Assembly (NCBI RefSeq): GCF_029531845.1
Contig: NZ_JAMBPV010000006.1
Location: 82,952 to 146,951 of the forward strand
DNA length: 64,000 bases
Origin: Staphylococcus equorum
GTDB lineage: Bacteria; Bacillota; Bacilli; Staphylococcales; Staphylococcaceae
Direction of reading: 5' to 3'
Shown here: piece by piece, positions 35,157 to 48,764 of the stretch
Position numbering within the stretch: position 1 is the stretch's first letter
Layout of the letters: every line of letters starts with the position of its first letter
The notes under the pieces: generated by a model
The model's database searches: none
What the model was told of the DNA's origin: nothing
The model's input: only the letters and a program-made list of their open reading frames with translations
Position numbers and translations under genes: made by a program

Positions 35157-36491
35157 GTGAAAAAGTATTTCAAGTTTGATAAACATGGAACAAGCTATAA
35201 GAAAGAAACACTTGGTGGGTTAACAACTTTCTTATCAATGGCATACATTTTAGCTGTTAACCCTCAAGTACTTAGTTTAGCAGGCGTTGATGGCGTGTCT
35301 GAAGATATGAAAATGGATCAAGGTGCTATTTTCGTTGCCACAGCACTTGCAGCTTTTGTTGGCTCACTATTTATGGGGCTAATTGCACGATACCCAATTG
35401 CTTTAGCACCTGGTATGGGCTTAAATGCATTCTTTGCATTTACCGTTGTATTAACTATGGGTATTCCTTGGGAAGTCGGTTTAACTGGAGTACTATTTTC
35501 TGGTTTAGTATTTGCAGTCCTCACTATGACGGGACTACGGGAAATAATCATAAACGCAATTCCTTTTCAGATGAAAATGGCAGTATCCGCAGGTATTGGG
35601 CTATTTATCACCTTTGTCGGGTTACAAAGTTCAGGTATTATTGTTGCGAATGAGTCTACGTTAGTTACATTAGGACAAATTACTGACGGCCCTGTACTTT
35701 TAACAATATTTGGTATTATTATTACTGTCATACTTTATGCAGTTAGAGTGCCAGGAGCGATATTTGTAGGTATGATGCTTACATCTATTCTTGGTATGAT
35801 TACTGGACTTATACATACGCCAAGTGGCATTGTAGGTCAAGTGCCAAGTATCGAGCCAACTTTCGGTGCAGCTTTCGAAGCGTTTAAAGATCCATCGCAA
35901 TTATTTACTGTTCAATTTTTAATTGTTATCCTAACATTTTTATTCATAGATTTTTTTGACACAGCAGGAACTTTAGTAGCAGTAGCAAGCCAAGCTGGTA
36001 TGATGAAAGATAACAAACTTCCAAGAGCTGGACGTGCACTTTTCTCAGATTCATTAGCGACTATTGTAGGTTCGATTTTTGGTACTACAACGACAACTAC
36101 GTATATTGAATCAACATCAGGTGTTGCTGTCGGAGCTAGGACTGGGTTTGCAAGTGTAGTAACAGGCTTCTGTTTCTTATTAGCAATATTCTTTAGTCCG
36201 CTTATGGAAGTAGTCACTAGTGCAGTTACCACACCGGCATTAGTCGTAGTTGGTGTATTAATGGCTTCGAACTTTGCAGAAATAGATTGGAAGAAATTTG
36301 AAGTTGCAGTGCCAGCGTTTGTCACAATTATTATGATGCCTTTATCATATTCAATTGCAACAGGTATTGCTTGTGGATTTATATTCTATCCAATTACAAT
36401 GTTAATTTCTAAAAGACATAAAGAAGTACATCCTATTATGTATGGTTTAATGGTATTATTTATTCTCTATTTCGTGTTTGTTCATGGATAA
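35157..36491 (+). CDS. pbuG: NCS2-family purine permease (guanine/hypoxanthine type)
   Basis: A membrane protein of 444 residues with about 12-14 helices in the AzgA/PbuG-PbuO branch of NCS2. Diagnostic parts are the N-terminal YKKETLGGLTTFLSMAYILAVNP, APGMGLNAFFAFTV, FIDFFDTAGTLVAVA and TTTTTYIESTSGVAVGARTG. I chose GTG at 35157, 8 nt after AAGGAG. The frame from 35112 adds 15 residues before the conserved start. It probably imports hypoxanthine and guanine by proton symport. I see no purine riboswitch in the 110-nt upstream gap. Confidence 0.87.
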   Translation: MKKYFKFDKHGTSYKKETLGGLTTFLSMAYILAVNPQVLSLAGVDGVSEDMKMDQGAIFVATALAAFVGSLFMGLIARYPIALAPGMGLNAFFAFTVVLTMGIPWEVGLTGVLFSGLVFAVLTMTGLREIIINAIPFQMKMAVSAGIGLFITFVGLQSSGIIVANESTLVTLGQITDGPVLLTIFGIIITVILYAVRVPGAIFVGMMLTSILGMITGLIHTPSGIVGQVPSIEPTFGAAFEAFKDPSQLFTVQFLIVILTFLFIDFFDTAGTLVAVASQAGMMKDNKLPRAGRALFSDSLATIVGSIFGTTTTTTYIESTSGVAVGARTGFASVVTGFCFLLAIFFSPLMEVVTSAVTTPALVVVGVLMASNFAEIDWKKFEVAVPAFVTIIMMPLSYSIATGIACGFIFYPITMLISKRHKEVHPIMYGLMVLFILYFVFVHG

Positions 36492-36494
36492 ATC

Positions 36495-36545
36495 AAAAGC
36501 ACATTGTTGAACGTCAAAGCGACGCAACAATGTGCTTTTATGTTT
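36495..36545 (+). terminator. Rho-independent terminator of the purine permease gene
   Basis: A 15-bp stem AAAAGCACATTGTTG (36495-36509) / CAACAATGTGCTTTT (36525-36539), with a further inner ACGTC/GACG pairing, followed by an AT-rich tail (ATGTTTTAT). The 240 nt that follow, to 36787, are AT-rich with no recognisable feature. Confidence 0.85.
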
Positions 36546-36787
36546 TATAAATACTTAACTTGTAACTGTTTAGAAATCGTATAATTTATTATGTATCAAA
36601 TACATATTATACAAGAACTAAAATCGAGTTTCTTCATTATAATACCAATTTTAGAAAAAGTATTATAATTTATGATTTAAATCAAGTATCGATTTACTCA
36701 AAAAAGGACTCATATAATATGCGCTCGAAGAAAATAGTCAATCTTATCTAACAGTTCACATAAAACAATTTAAAAACGATAGAGTAA

Positions 36788-37174
36788 TTACTCATGAGTT
36801 TCCTTATATTCTGTATAAACAACTTTTGCATTTTTGTTAGCTACATACAGAGGTGTTGAGAAGAGTACGAATATAAAGAAAAGCATTAAAAAGAATAAAA
36901 TCCAATGCACAACCATACCGATGAAAGGTAAAAATGCAATGAATGAACCAATAACACCTAATAATGGGACAACCATCATTGGCTTAATTGAGTTTTGTTT
37001 ATCTACTACAAGTATAATCATAGTAACAAGGTATAACAGGGCGTTAATAAGCAATGGTTGCCAACCAAAACTAAGAATTATGCTACCACCAAGAAATGGG
37101 ATGCCATAAATAAACTCTCCTATAATGAGCACAAAGCTCAAAATTATAAGTGTAGTGCGAATACCGCTTTTCAT
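36788..37174 (-). CDS. Conserved membrane protein, function unknown
   Basis: 128 residues with four predicted helices (about 7-27, 42-57, 66-86 and 90-112) and a charged C-terminal tail (NKNAKVVYTEYKETHE). ATG start with AGGTGGTG upstream. No recognised domain. It lies between the purine permease and the S10 ribosomal operon, divergent from the latter, a position that I believe is conserved in staphylococci. Confidence 0.72.
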   Translation of the reverse strand: MKSGIRTTLIILSFVLIIGEFIYGIPFLGGSIILSFGWQPLLINALLYLVTMIILVVDKQNSIKPMMVVPLLGVIGSFIAFLPFIGMVVHWILFFLMLFFIFVLFSTPLYVANKNAKVVYTEYKETHE

Positions 37175-37289
37175 ATCATATCACCACCTAATATCTACTA
37201 TTATAAAACAAAACAATGAATTTCTATAATCATAAGTAATAGTGAATTAGTAGCAATAAAAAAGAATTTCAAAAAGATTTTAAAAAAGG

Positions 37290-37318
37290 TTGAAGTGATT
37301 AGATTATTCGAGTACAAT
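37290..37318 (+). promoter_or_regulatory. Promoter of the S10 ribosomal protein operon
   Basis: TTGAAG (37290-37295) and TACAAT (37313-37318) have a perfect 17-nt spacer in a region otherwise AT-rich. This is the only good SigA promoter upstream of rpsJ and would give a leader of about 210 nt. Confidence 0.75.
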
Positions 37319-37324
37319 AACAAA

Positions 37325-37842
<518 letters not shown>

Positions 37843-37869
37843 TAGAAAAATTTAGGAGGTGGACTTTCG

Positions 37870-38529
37870 ATGACCAAAGGAATCTTAGGAAGAAAAATCG
37901 GGATGACACAAGTTTTCGGAGAAAACGGTGATTTAATCCCAGTAACAGTAGTAGAAGCAAGCCAAAACGTTGTATTACAAAAGAAATCTGAAGAGATTGA
38001 TGGTTACAACGCTATACAAGTAGGCTACGAAGATAAACGAGCTTATAAAAAAGGTAGTAAAACTAGCAAATATGCTAACAAACCAGCTGAAGGCCATGCT
38101 AAAAAAGCAGGTACAGCACCTAAGCGCTTCATTCGTGAATTCAAAAACGTTAATGTTGATGAATACGAAGTAGGTCAAGAAGTCTCAGTTAATACATTTG
38201 AAGCTGGAGACGTAATTGATGTAACGGGCGTATCTAAAGGTAAAGGTTTCCAAGGTGCCATTAAACGTCATAATCAAGCACGTGGTCCAATGTCACATGG
38301 TTCTCATTTCCATAGATCACCTGGTTCAATAGGTATGGCATCAGACGCTTCAAAAGTCTTTAAAGGACAAAAAATGCCTGGACGTATGGGTGGAGACACA
38401 GTAACAGTTCAAAACTTAGAAGTAGTTCAAGTTGATACTGAAAACAATGTAATTTTAGTTAAAGGTAATGTACCTGGACCTAAAAAAGGTTTCTTAGAAA
38501 TCACTTCATCAATTAAAGGTAATAAATAA
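37870..38529 (+). CDS. rplC: Ribosomal protein L3
   Basis: Large-subunit protein L3, 219 residues, one of the early assembly proteins near the peptidyl transferase centre. Conserved [14 protein letters not shown] at the N-terminus; the internal extension [27 protein letters not shown], which reaches the rRNA core; then [19 protein letters not shown] after AGGAGGT. Confidence 0.98.
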   Translation: MTKGILGRKIGMTQVFGENGDLIPVTVVEASQNVVLQKKSEEIDGYNAIQVGYEDKRAYKKGSKTSKYANKPAEGHAKKAGTAPKRFIREFKNVNVDEYEVGQEVSVNTFEAGDVIDVTGVSKGKGFQGAIKRHNQARGPMSHGSHFHRSPGSIGMASDASKVFKGQKMPGRMGGDTVTVQNLEVVQVDTENNVILVKGNVPGPKKGFLEITSSIKGNK

Positions 38530-38555
38530 TATAGAATGAAAGGAGGATATGCATA

Positions 38556-39179
38556 ATGGCAAATTATGATGTATTAAAAGTAGATGGAACTAAATCAGGT
38601 TCAGTTGAATTAAACGATGCAGTATTTGCAATCGAACCAAACAATAGTGTTCTTTTTGAAGCAATTAATTTACAACGTGCTTCATTACGCCAAGGTACAC
38701 ACGCTGTTAAGAACCGTTCAGCAGTACGAGGCGGCGGAGCTAAACCATGGAGACAAAAAGGTACAGGACGTGCGCGTCAAGGTACAATCCGTGCTCCACA
38801 ATGGCGTGGTGGTGGTATCGTATTCGGACCAACACCAAGAAGCTACTCATACAAAATGCCTAAGAAAATGCGTCGTTTAGCATTACGCTCAGCATTATCT
38901 TATAAAGTACAAGAAAAAGGTTTAACTGTTGTTGATACATTAAACTTAGAAGCTCCAAAAACTAAAGAGTTCAAAACTGTACTTTCAAATTTAGAACAAC
39001 CTAAAAAAGTATTAGTAGTTACTGAATCAGAAGATGTAAACGTAGCATTATCTGCTCGTAATATTCCTGGTGTACAAGTTACTACAGCTCAAGGTTTAAA
39101 TGTTCTAGATATCACAAGCGCTGACAGTGTAGTAATTACAGAATCAGCTGCTAAAAAAGTTGAGGAGGTGCTAGGATAA
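38556..39179 (+). CDS. rplD: Ribosomal protein L4
   Basis: Large-subunit protein L4, 207 residues. It lines the exit tunnel with the loop [18 protein letters not shown] (about 45-62) and has the globular fold with RSALSYK. In some bacteria L4 also represses its own operon. ATG after AAAGGAGG. Its stop shares one base with the rplW start (TAATG), implying coupling. Confidence 0.98.
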   Translation: MANYDVLKVDGTKSGSVELNDAVFAIEPNNSVLFEAINLQRASLRQGTHAVKNRSAVRGGGAKPWRQKGTGRARQGTIRAPQWRGGGIVFGPTPRSYSYKMPKKMRRLALRSALSYKVQEKGLTVVDTLNLEAPKTKEFKTVLSNLEQPKKVLVVTESEDVNVALSARNIPGVQVTTAQGLNVLDITSADSVVITESAAKKVEEVLG

Positions 39180-39454
39180 TGGAAGCAAGAGACGTTCTTA
39201 AGCGCCCCGTAATCACTGAAAAATCATCTGTCGCTATGGCAGAAGATAAATACACATTCGACGTTGATACTCGTGCTAATAAAACACAAGTTAAAATCGC
39301 TGTTGAAGAAATCTTTGACGTAAAAGTTGCTAATGTAAACATCATCAACTACAAACCAAAGAAAAAACGTATGGGCCGTTACCAAGGCTATACAAACAAA
39401 AGACGCGTAGCAATTGTAAAATTAAAAGAAGGATCAATCGATCTATTCAACTAA
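39179..39454 (+). CDS. rplW: Ribosomal protein L23
   Basis: Large-subunit protein L23, 91 residues, at the tunnel exit where trigger factor and SRP dock. Conserved [19 protein letters not shown] and the C-terminal [20 protein letters not shown] loop. The ribosome site GAGGAGGTG lies within the end of rplD. Confidence 0.98.
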   Translation: MEARDVLKRPVITEKSSVAMAEDKYTFDVDTRANKTQVKIAVEEIFDVKVANVNIINYKPKKKRMGRYQGYTNKRRVAIVKLKEGSIDLFN

Positions 39455-39482
39455 AACATTACCAATAAGGAGGTAAACGACA

Positions 39483-40319
39483 ATGGCTCTAAAAAAATAT
39501 AAGCCAATTACTAATGGTCGTCGTAATATGACTGGTTATGATTTCTCAGAAATCACTGAAACAACTCCAGAAAAATCATTATTACAACCGCTACCGAAAA
39601 GAGCGGGACGAAATAACCAAGGTAAATTGACAGTTCGCCATCGCGGTGGAGGACATAAACGTCAATACCGTGTTATTGATTTCAAACGTAATAAAGACGG
39701 CATCAACGCTAAAGTTGATTCAATTCAATATGATCCAAACCGTTCAGCAAACATTGCATTATTAGTTTATGCTGATGGAGAAAAACGCTATATCATCGCT
39801 CCAAAAAACCTTAAAGTAGGTCAAGTATTGGAAAACGGTGAAAATGCAGATATCAAATTAGGTAATGCATTACCATTAATTAACATCCCAGTAGGTACAG
39901 TAGTACACAACATCGAGTTGAAACCTGGTAAAGGTGGACAAATCGCTCGTTCAGCTGGTGCTAGTGCACAAGTACTTGGTAAAGAAGGTAAATATGTTTT
40001 AATCAGATTAAGATCTGGTGAAGTACGTATGATTCTTTCAACTTGCCGTGCTACTATTGGTCAAGTTGGTAACATCCAACATGAACTTGTTAACGTTGGT
40101 AAAGCAGGACGTTCTAGATGGAAAGGTAAACGCCCAACAGTTCGTGGTTCTGTAATGAACCCTAACGATCACCCACACGGTGGTGGTGAAGGACGTGCAC
40201 CTATCGGTATGCCATCTCCAATGTCACCTTGGGGTAAACCTACGCTTGGTAAGAAAACTCGTCGTGGTAAAAAATCTTCAGACAAACTTATCGTTCGTGG
40301 ACGTAAGAAGAAAAAATAA
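39483..40319 (+). CDS. rplB: Ribosomal protein L2
   Basis: Large-subunit protein L2, 278 residues, required for subunit association and peptidyl transfer. Conserved [19 protein letters not shown] (about 38-56), and the C-terminal [12 protein letters not shown] with [21 protein letters not shown] after AAGGAGGT. Confidence 0.98.
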   Translation: MALKKYKPITNGRRNMTGYDFSEITETTPEKSLLQPLPKRAGRNNQGKLTVRHRGGGHKRQYRVIDFKRNKDGINAKVDSIQYDPNRSANIALLVYADGEKRYIIAPKNLKVGQVLENGENADIKLGNALPLINIPVGTVVHNIELKPGKGGQIARSAGASAQVLGKEGKYVLIRLRSGEVRMILSTCRATIGQVGNIQHELVNVGKAGRSRWKGKRPTVRGSVMNPNDHPHGGGEGRAPIGMPSPMSPWGKPTLGKKTRRGKKSSDKLIVRGRKKKK

Positions 40320-40383
40320 AAATGACTTATTTGCGTGTGCGGCATGATTGCTGCACGCTCACAATAAGAAGGGAGGCGCCACT

Positions 40384-40662
40384 ATGGCTCGTAGTATTAA
40401 AAAAGGACCTTTTGCTGACGATCATCTAAAGAAAAAAGTTGAGGCTCAAAGCGGAAGCGAGAAAAAACAAGTAATCAAAACTTGGTCACGTCGTTCAACT
40501 ATTTTCCCTGATTTTATCGGACATACATTCGCAGTATATGATGGACGTAAACACGTACCTGTATTCGTAACTGAAGATATGGTTGGTCATAAATTAGGAG
40601 AATTCGCACCAACACGTACTTTTAAAGGTCATGCAGCAGATGACAAAAAAACTAGAAGATAA
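40384..40662 (+). CDS. rpsS: Ribosomal protein S19
   Basis: Small-subunit protein S19, 92 residues, in the head near the A-site. Conserved [31 protein letters not shown] and [20 protein letters not shown] at 40384 follows GGGAGGCG. The frame continues 12 codons upstream to 40348, but there it only covers a GC-rich hairpin (GTGCGGCA/TGCTGCAC) in the gap after rplB and is not likely translated. Confidence 0.97.
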   Translation: MARSIKKGPFADDHLKKKVEAQSGSEKKQVIKTWSRRSTIFPDFIGHTFAVYDGRKHVPVFVTEDMVGHKLGEFAPTRTFKGHAADDKKTRR

Positions 40663-40690
40663 CTTCTAACATGTAGAGGAGGAAATTCGA

Positions 40691-41044
40691 ATGGAAGCAA
40701 AAGCGGTTGCTAAAACAATAAGAATCGCACCTCGTAAAGTTAGATTAGTATTAGATCTAATTAGAGGCAAGAGCGCTGGTGAAGCTATAGCGATTTTAAA
40801 ATTAAAAAACAAAGCTTCATCACCAGTAGTTGAAAAATTATTAATGTCCGCTTTAGCAAATGCTGAACATAACTATGACATGAACACTGATGAATTAATA
40901 GTTAAAGAAGCTTATGCTAATGAAGGACCAACATTAAAACGTTTCCGTCCACGTGCACAAGGCCGTGCAAGTGCGATCAACAAACGTACAAGCCACATTA
41001 CAATCGTCGTAAGTGACGGTAAAGAAGAAGCTAAAGAAGCTTAA
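40691..41044 (+). CDS. rplV: Ribosomal protein L22
   Basis: Large-subunit protein L22, 117 residues, with the tunnel-lining beta hairpin ([16 protein letters not shown] at about 80-95), where macrolide-resistance changes occur in other strains. N-terminal [21 protein letters not shown]. No insertion is seen in the hairpin. ATG after GAGGAGG. Confidence 0.98.
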
Positions 41045-41067
41045 TAATCTTTTAAGGAGGGAACACT

Positions 41068-41724
41068 GTGGGTCAAAAAATTAATCCAATCGGACTTCGT
41101 GTTGGTATCATCCGTGATTGGGAAGCTAAATGGTATGCAGAAAAAGACTTCGCATCACTATTACACGAAGATTTAAAAATCCGTAAGTTTATTGATAACG
41201 CATTAAAAGAAGCATCAGTTTCTCAAGTTGAAATTGAGCGTGCTGCTAACCGTATCAACATCGCTATTCATACTGGTAAACCAGGTATGGTAATCGGTAA
41301 AGGCGGTTCAGAAATTGAAAAATTACGTAATAAATTGAACTCATTAACAAGCAAAAAAGTACACATCAACGTTATTGAAATCAAGAAGATTGATTTAGAT
41401 GCTAAACTTGTTGCTGAAAATATCGCAGTACAATTAGAAAACCGTGCATCGTTCCGTCGTGTACAAAAACAAGCTATTACTAGAGCTATGAAAAATGGCG
41501 CTAAAGGTATCAAAACACAAGTTTCAGGTCGTTTAGGCGGAGCTGACATCGCTCGTATTGAGCAATATTCAGAAGGAACTGTTCCACTTCATACACTACG
41601 TGCTGACATTAGTTATGCACATGCAGAAGCTGACACTACTTACGGTAAATTAGGTGTCAAAGTATGGATCTATCGTGGAGAAGTTCTTCCTACTACTAAG
41701 AAGACTAGTGAAGGAGGAAAATAA
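41068..41724 (+). CDS. rpsC: Ribosomal protein S3
   Basis: Small-subunit protein S3, 218 residues, at the mRNA entry channel. It has a KH domain with [18 protein letters not shown] (about 71-88) and the C-terminal [11 protein letters not shown] and [22 protein letters not shown] start after AAGGAGGG. Two nucleotides separate it from rplP. Confidence 0.98.
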   Translation: MGQKINPIGLRVGIIRDWEAKWYAEKDFASLLHEDLKIRKFIDNALKEASVSQVEIERAANRINIAIHTGKPGMVIGKGGSEIEKLRNKLNSLTSKKVHINVIEIKKIDLDAKLVAENIAVQLENRASFRRVQKQAITRAMKNGAKGIKTQVSGRLGGADIARIEQYSEGTVPLHTLRADISYAHAEADTTYGKLGVKVWIYRGEVLPTTKKTSEGGK

Positions 41725-41726
41725 TA

Positions 41727-42161
41727 ATGTTACTACCAAAACGTGTAAAATATCGCCGTCAACATCGACCTAACACAACTGGTCGTTCTAAAGGCGGTAA
41801 CTATGTAACATTTGGTGAGTATGGTTTACAAGCAACTACAACTTCTTGGATCACATCTCGTCAAATCGAATCAGCTCGTATTGCAATGACACGTTTCATG
41901 AAGCGTGGCGGGAAAGTTTGGATTAAAATCTTCCCACATACACCTTACACTAAAAAACCTCTAGAAGTACGTATGGGTGCTGGTAAAGGTGCGGTTGAAG
42001 GCTGGATTGCAGTAGCAAAACCAGGTAGAATTTTATTTGAAATCGCAGGCGTTGACGAAGAAGTTGCGCGCGAAGCATTACGTTTAGCTAGTCACAAACT
42101 TCCAGTGAAAACTAAGTTTGTAAAACGTGAAGAATTGGGTGGTGAAACAAATGAAAGCTAA
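41727..42161 (+). CDS. rplP: Ribosomal protein L16
   Basis: Large-subunit protein L16, 144 residues, organising the A-site region. Conserved [34 protein letters not shown] and [22 protein letters not shown] after GAAGGAGG, which lies in the rpsC end. Its last 11 nt overlap rpmC. Confidence 0.98.
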   Translation: MLLPKRVKYRRQHRPNTTGRSKGGNYVTFGEYGLQATTTSWITSRQIESARIAMTRFMKRGGKVWIKIFPHTPYTKKPLEVRMGAGKGAVEGWIAVAKPGRILFEIAGVDEEVAREALRLASHKLPVKTKFVKREELGGETNES

Positions 42162-42360
42162 GGAAATTAGAGACTTAACCACTTCAGAAATCGAAGAACA
42201 AATTAAATCTTCAAAAGAAGAGCTTTTTAACCTACGCTTTCAGTTAGCAACAGGTCAATTAGAGGAAACTGCACGTATTCGCACGGTAAGAAAAACGATT
42301 GCACGTCTAAAAACTGTTGTTCGTGAAAGAGAAATTGAACAAGGTAAAGCTAATCAATAA
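42151..42360 (+). CDS. rpmC: Ribosomal protein L29
   Basis: Large-subunit protein L29, 69 residues, a two-helix protein near the tunnel exit. [20 protein letters not shown] and [19 protein letters not shown] are conserved. ATG at 42151 overlaps rplP by 11 nt and has GGTGGTG as ribosome site inside rplP. Confidence 0.97.
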   Translation: MKAKEIRDLTTSEIEEQIKSSKEELFNLRFQLATGQLEETARIRTVRKTIARLKTVVREREIEQGKANQ

Positions 42361-42386
42361 TTTAATTTAAAGAGGAGGTTACTATA

Positions 42387-42650
42387 GTGAGCGAAAGAAA
42401 TGATCGTAAAGTTTATGTAGGTAGAGTCGTTTCCGATAAAATGGATAAAACTGTAACTGTACTTGTTGAAACATACAAAATGCACAAATTATATGGTAAA
42501 CGAGTAAAATACTCTAAAAAATACAAAACTCATGATGAAAACAACTCAGCTAAATTAGGGGACACAGTTAAAATACAAGAAACACGTCCTTTATCAGCAA
42601 CTAAACGTTTCCGTTTGGTAGAAATTGTTGAAGAATCAGTTATTATTTAA
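42387..42650 (+). CDS. rpsQ: Ribosomal protein S17
   Basis: Small-subunit protein S17, 87 residues, an OB-fold rRNA-binding protein. [19 protein letters not shown] and the C-terminal [20 protein letters not shown] are conserved. GTG start after GAGGAGGT. Confidence 0.97.
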   Translation: MSERNDRKVYVGRVVSDKMDKTVTVLVETYKMHKLYGKRVKYSKKYKTHDENNSAKLGDTVKIQETRPLSATKRFRLVEIVEESVII

Positions 42651-42677
42651 TAAATAGTGAAGATAAAGGAGGTTTAA

Positions 42678-43049
<372 letters not shown>

Positions 43050-43090
43050 TAATACATTTATAAATATATAAATTTAAGGAGGTGCCACAC

Positions 43091-43408
43091 ATGCATATCA
43101 AAAAAGGTGACAACGTAAAAGTTATCGCAGGTAAAGACAAAGGTAAAGAAGGTAAAGTTGTTGCAACTGAACCTAAAAAAGACCGTGTCGTTGTGGAAGG
43201 TGTCAATACAATCAAAAAGCACCAAAAACCAACTCAATTTAATCCTGAAGGTGGAATCTTAGAAACAGAGGCAGCAATCCATGTTTCTAACGTACAATTA
43301 TTAGATCCTAAAACGAATGAACCAACACGCGTAGGTTATAAATTCGAAGATGGCAAAAAAGTTCGTATCGCTAAAAAATCAGGCGAAGAAATCAAAACTA
43401 ATAATTAA
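43091..43408 (+). CDS. rplX: Ribosomal protein L24
   Basis: Large-subunit protein L24, 105 residues, an assembly initiator with a KOW motif ([20 protein letters not shown] at the N-terminus). ATG at 43091 has GGAGGTG 6 nt upstream; an in-frame GTG at 43082 falls inside that ribosome site and is rejected. Confidence 0.97.
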   Translation: MHIKKGDNVKVIAGKDKGKEGKVVATEPKKDRVVVEGVNTIKKHQKPTQFNPEGGILETEAAIHVSNVQLLDPKTNEPTRVGYKFEDGKKVRIAKKSGEEIKTNN

Positions 43409-43433
43409 TAACTAATTGAAAGGAGGATCCACT

Positions 43434-43973
43434 GTGAACCGTTTAAAAGAAAAATTCAACTCTGAAGTTACTCAAAACTTAGTGAAACATTTTAACTATA
43501 GTTCAGTAATGGAAGTGCCAAAAATTGATAAAATTGTAGTAAATATGGGTGTCGGTGACGCTGTACAAAATACTAAAGTATTAGATGATGCTGTAGAAGA
43601 ATTACAAGCTATCACTGGTCAAAAACCATTAATCACAAAAGCTAAAAAATCTGTTGCAACATTCCGTTTACGTGAAGGTATGCCAATTGGTGCTAAAACT
43701 ACTTTACGTGGCGAAAGAATGTACGACTTTTTAGACAAATTAATTTCTGTATCACTACCTCGTGTACGTGACTTCCGTGGTGTATCAAAATCTGCATTCG
43801 ATGGCAGAGGTAACTACACTTTAGGCGTTAAAGAACAATTAATTTTCCCTGAAATCGACTATGACCGAGTAAGTAAAATACGAGGAATGGATATCGTTAT
43901 CGTAACAACTGCTAACACTGACGAGGAAGCTCGTGAATTGTTAACACAATTCGGTATGCCATTTCAAAAATAA
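43434..43973 (+). CDS. rplE: Ribosomal protein L5
   Basis: Large-subunit protein L5, 179 residues, which contacts 5S rRNA and P-site t[42 protein letters not shown] and the C-terminal [20 protein letters not shown] are conserved. The start is GTG at 43434 after AAAGGAGG; the longer frame lacks a ribosome site. Confidence 0.97.
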   Translation: MNRLKEKFNSEVTQNLVKHFNYSSVMEVPKIDKIVVNMGVGDAVQNTKVLDDAVEELQAITGQKPLITKAKKSVATFRLREGMPIGAKTTLRGERMYDFLDKLISVSLPRVRDFRGVSKSAFDGRGNYTLGVKEQLIFPEIDYDRVSKIRGMDIVIVTTANTDEEARELLTQFGMPFQK

Positions 43974-43994
43974 TCTCTAAAGGAGGCTAATTAA

Positions 43995-44180
43995 GTGGCT
44001 AAAACTTCAATGGTTGCTAAGCAACAAAGAAAACAAAAGTTCCAAGTACGTGAATATACTCGTTGTGAACGCTGTGGTCGTCCACATTCCGTATATCGTA
44101 AATTCAAATTATGCCGTATTTGTTTCCGTGAATTAGCTTATAAAGGCCAAATCCCTGGCGTTCGTAAAGCTAGCTGGTAA
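43995..44180 (+). CDS. rpsN: Ribosomal protein S14, zinc-binding type
   Basis: The short 61-residue S14 (type Z, rpsZ) with four zinc cysteines in CERCG and CRIC, separated by [14 protein letters not shown] start after AAAGGAGG. The zinc form is the operon copy in most Firmicutes; a zinc-free paralogue, if any, would lie elsewhere. Confidence 0.97.
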   Translation: MAKTSMVAKQQRKQKFQVREYTRCERCGRPHSVYRKFKLCRICFRELAYKGQIPGVRKASW

Positions 44181-44210
44181 TAAAAAAAGTCTGAAAGGAG
44201 GCAACAATCA

Positions 44211-44609
44211 ATGACAATCAACGATCCAATTGCAGATATGCTAACTCGTGTAAGAAACGCCAACATGGTGCGTCACGATAAATTAGAATTACCTGCTTCA
44301 AACATTAAAAAAGAAATTGCTGAAATTTTAAAAAGTGAAGGTTTCATTAAAAACGTAGAATTTGTTGAAGACGATAAACAAGGGGTTATCCGTTTATTCC
44401 TTAAATATGGTCAAAACAATGAACGTGTTATCACTGGATTAAAACGTATTTCTAAACCAGGTTTACGTGTTTATGCTAAAGCTAACGAAGTACCTAAAGT
44501 ACTTAACGGTCTAGGCATTGCATTAGTTTCTACTTCAGAAGGTGTTATCACTGATAAAGAAGCAAGAAAACGTAGTATCGGTGGAGAAATCCTAGGTTAC
44601 GTTTGGTAA
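44211..44609 (+). CDS. rpsH: Ribosomal protein S8
   Basis: Small-subunit protein S8, 132 residues, a central-domain rRNA binder and, in E. coli, the spc operon repressor. [15 protein letters not shown] and the C-terminal [18 protein letters not shown] and GGEILGYVW are conserved. ATG after AAAGGAGG. Confidence 0.97.
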   Translation: MTINDPIADMLTRVRNANMVRHDKLELPASNIKKEIAEILKSEGFIKNVEFVEDDKQGVIRLFLKYGQNNERVITGLKRISKPGLRVYAKANEVPKVLNGLGIALVSTSEGVITDKEARKRSIGGEILGYVW

Positions 44610-44636
44610 TAATAAATAACAAGGAGGTGCGATAAC

Positions 44637-45173
44637 ATGAGTCGTGTTGGTAAAAAAATTATTGACATCCCTAGTGACGTAACAGTAACTATTGAAGGCA
44701 ATACAGTAACTGTTAAAGGTCCTAAAGGTGAATTATTTAAAACTATGGATGAAAGAATGACATATAAACAAGATGAAGGTACTTTAGAAGTTGTAAGACC
44801 ATCTGATTCTAAAGATGATAAAACAGTACATGGTACAACTCGTACTTTAATTAATAATATGATCATCGGTGTTAAAGAAGGATACCAAAAAACATTAGAA
44901 CTAGTAGGTGTAGGTTACCGTGCTCAAATGCAAGGTGAAAACTTAATCCTTAATGTTGGTTATTCACACCCAGTTGAAATTAAAGCTGATAATGGTGTTA
45001 GTTTCGCTGTTGAAAAAAATACTAAAGTTACAGTAACTGGTATTTCTAAAGAAGCAGTTGGCGCTATCGCTTCAAACATTCGTGCAACAAGACCACCAGA
45101 ACCGTATAAAGGTAAAGGAATTCGTTATCAAGGAGAATTCGTTCGCCGTAAAGAAGGTAAAACTGGTAAATAA
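44637..45173 (+). CDS. rplF: Ribosomal protein L6
   Basis: Large-subunit protein L6, 178 residues, near the factor-binding site. [21 protein letters not shown] at the start and [21 protein letters not shown] at the end are conserved. ATG after AAGGAGGT. Confidence 0.97.
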   Translation: MSRVGKKIIDIPSDVTVTIEGNTVTVKGPKGELFKTMDERMTYKQDEGTLEVVRPSDSKDDKTVHGTTRTLINNMIIGVKEGYQKTLELVGVGYRAQMQGENLILNVGYSHPVEIKADNGVSFAVEKNTKVTVTGISKEAVGAIASNIRATRPPEPYKGKGIRYQGEFVRRKEGKTGK

Positions 45174-45204
45174 TAAATAACTTTCAGAAGAAAGGAGTAA
45201 TAAA

Positions 45205-45567
45205 ATGATCAGCAAAATTGATAAAAACCAAGTGCGTTTGAAAAGACATGCTCGTGTCCGCAATAAATTGTCAGGCACAGCTGAAAAACCACGTTTAAAC
45301 ATCTATCGTTCAAACAAACATATTTACGCACAAGTTATCGATGATGTTAATGGCAAAACATTAGCACAAGCATCAACACAAGAAAAAGACTTAGCAAATG
45401 AAACAGGTTCAAAAGTTGAACTTTCAGCTAAAGTCGGCGAAACTGTAGCTAAAAGAGCTAGCGATAAAGGTATTAAAACAATTGTTTTTGACCGTGGAGG
45501 ATATTTATACCATGGCCGTGTTAAAGCCTTAGCAGATGCAGCTCGTGAAAATGGATTAGAATTTTAA
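45205..45567 (+). CDS. rplR: Ribosomal protein L18
   Basis: Large-subunit protein L18, 120 residues, binding 5S rRNA with L5. [27 protein letters not shown]-like [14 protein letters not shown] and [20 protein letters not shown] are conserved. ATG after AAAGGAG. Confidence 0.97.
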   Translation: MISKIDKNQVRLKRHARVRNKLSGTAEKPRLNIYRSNKHIYAQVIDDVNGKTLAQASTQEKDLANETGSKVELSAKVGETVAKRASDKGIKTIVFDRGGYLYHGRVKALADAARENGLEF

Positions 45568-45587
45568 TTTGAAGGAGGGACATTTAC

Positions 45588-46085
45588 ATGGCTCGTAGAG
45601 AAGAAGTGAAAGAATTTGAAGAACGCGTTGTTACAATTAACCGTGTTGCGAAAGTTGTAAAAGGTGGTCGTCGTTTCCGTTTCACTGCTTTAGTAGTGGT
45701 TGGAGATAAAAACGGTCGCGTTGGATTCGGTACTGGTAAAGCACAAGAAGTGCCAGAAGCAATCAAAAAAGCAGTAGAAGCAGCTAAGAAAGACTTAGTA
45801 GTTGTTCCACGTGTTGAAGGTACTACACCTCACATTATTAATGGTCGTTTCAGTTCAGGTAATGTTTTAATGAAACCAGCTGCACCAGGTACTGGTGTTA
45901 TTGCAGGTGGCCCTGTTCGTGCGGTATTAGAATTAGCTGGTATCACTGATATCTTAAGTAAATCTTTAGGATCAAATACACCAATCAACATGGTTCGTGC
46001 AACAATTAATGGATTAAAAAACCTTAAAAATGCTGAAGAAGTTGCGAAATTACGTGGCAAATCAGTAGAAGAATTATACAATTAA
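45588..46085 (+). CDS. rpsE: Ribosomal protein S5
   Basis: Small-subunit protein S5, 165 residues, needed for accuracy and mRNA helicase activity. [20 protein letters not shown], the spectinomycin-site loop [21 protein letters not shown] and [19 protein letters not shown] are conserved. ATG after GAAGGAGG. Confidence 0.97.
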   Translation: MARREEVKEFEERVVTINRVAKVVKGGRRFRFTALVVVGDKNGRVGFGTGKAQEVPEAIKKAVEAAKKDLVVVPRVEGTTPHIINGRFSSGNVLMKPAAPGTGVIAGGPVRAVLELAGITDILSKSLGSNTPINMVRATINGLKNLKNAEEVAKLRGKSVEELYN

Positions 46086-46101
46086 GGAGGGAAAATAAGT
46101 T

Positions 46102-46281
46102 ATGGCTAAAGTACAAATTACCCTCACTCGTAGTGTTATAGGTCGTCCAGAAACACAACGTAAAACTGTTGAAGCTCTAGGTTTGAAAAAAACGAACTCT
46201 TCAGTAGTTGTTGAAGATAACCCTGCTATTCGTGGGCAAATCAACAAAATAAGTCACTTAGTGACAGTAGAAGAAAAATAA
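46102..46281 (+). CDS. rpmD: Ribosomal protein L30
   Basis: Large-subunit protein L30, 59 residues. It begins [21 protein letters not shown] and ends with [16 protein letters not shown] at 46102 lies 12 nt after AAGGAGGG. It sits between rpsE and rplO as in other Firmicutes spc operons. Confidence 0.96.
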   Translation: MAKVQITLTRSVIGRPETQRKTVEALGLKKTNSSVVVEDNPAIRGQINKISHLVTVEEK

Positions 46282-46297
46282 TTAAGGAGGTGCCGAA

Positions 46298-46737
46298 ATG
46301 AAATTACATGAGCTAAAACCGTCAGAAGGTTCTCGTAAAGTACGTAACCGTGTTGGACGTGGTGCAGCTACTGGTAACGGTAAGACTAGTGGTCGCGGAC
46401 AAAAGGGCCAAAAATCACGTTCAGGTGGTAGTGTAAGACCAGGTTTCGAAGGTGGTCAATTACCATTATTCCGTCGTTTACCAAAACGAGGTTTTACTAA
46501 CATTAACCGTAAGGAATATGCTATTGTTAACTTAGACCAACTTAATAAATTTGAGGATGGTACTGAAGTAACTCCTGCTTTATTAGTAGAATCTGGTGTA
46601 GTTAAGAACGAAAAATCTGGTATTAAAGTACTAGGTAAAGGTTCACTAGACAAAAAGTTAACTGTGAAAGCTAACAAATTCTCTGCGTCTGCAGTAGATG
46701 CTATTGATGCAAAAGGCGGAGCACACGAGGTGATCTA

Positions 46738-46738
<1 letters not shown>
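46298..46738 (+). CDS. rplO: Ribosomal protein L15
   Basis: Large-subunit protein L15, 146 residues, with the long Gly/Arg-rich N-terminal extension ([20 protein letters not shown]) that threads into 23S rRNA and the [11 protein letters not shown] motif. ATG after AAGGAGGT. Its TAA shares the A with the secY ATG (TAATG), implying translational coupling. Confidence 0.97.
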
Positions 46739-48698
<1,960 letters not shown>

Positions 48699-48736
48699 TA
48701 TCAACTTGTACGGTCTATGGAATGTCAAAAGTATAA

Positions 48737-48764
48737 TTGAATAAGAGTGACAATGCGATATAGT
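48737..48764 (+). promoter_or_regulatory. Candidate internal promoter upstream of infA
   Basis: TTGAAT (48737-48742) and TATAGT (48759-48764) with a 16-nt spacer lie in the 172-nt adk-infA gap, the largest gap inside the block. It could give extra transcription of infA-rpmJ-rpsM-rpsK-rpoA-rplQ. Confidence 0.45.

Noticed and set aside
35912..36325. A 137-codon minus-strand frame inside the purine permease gene, plus similar frames in ribosomal genes (e.g. 41268-41549)
   Set aside because: Shadows of codon usage in conserved genes on the plus strand; no independent start signals.
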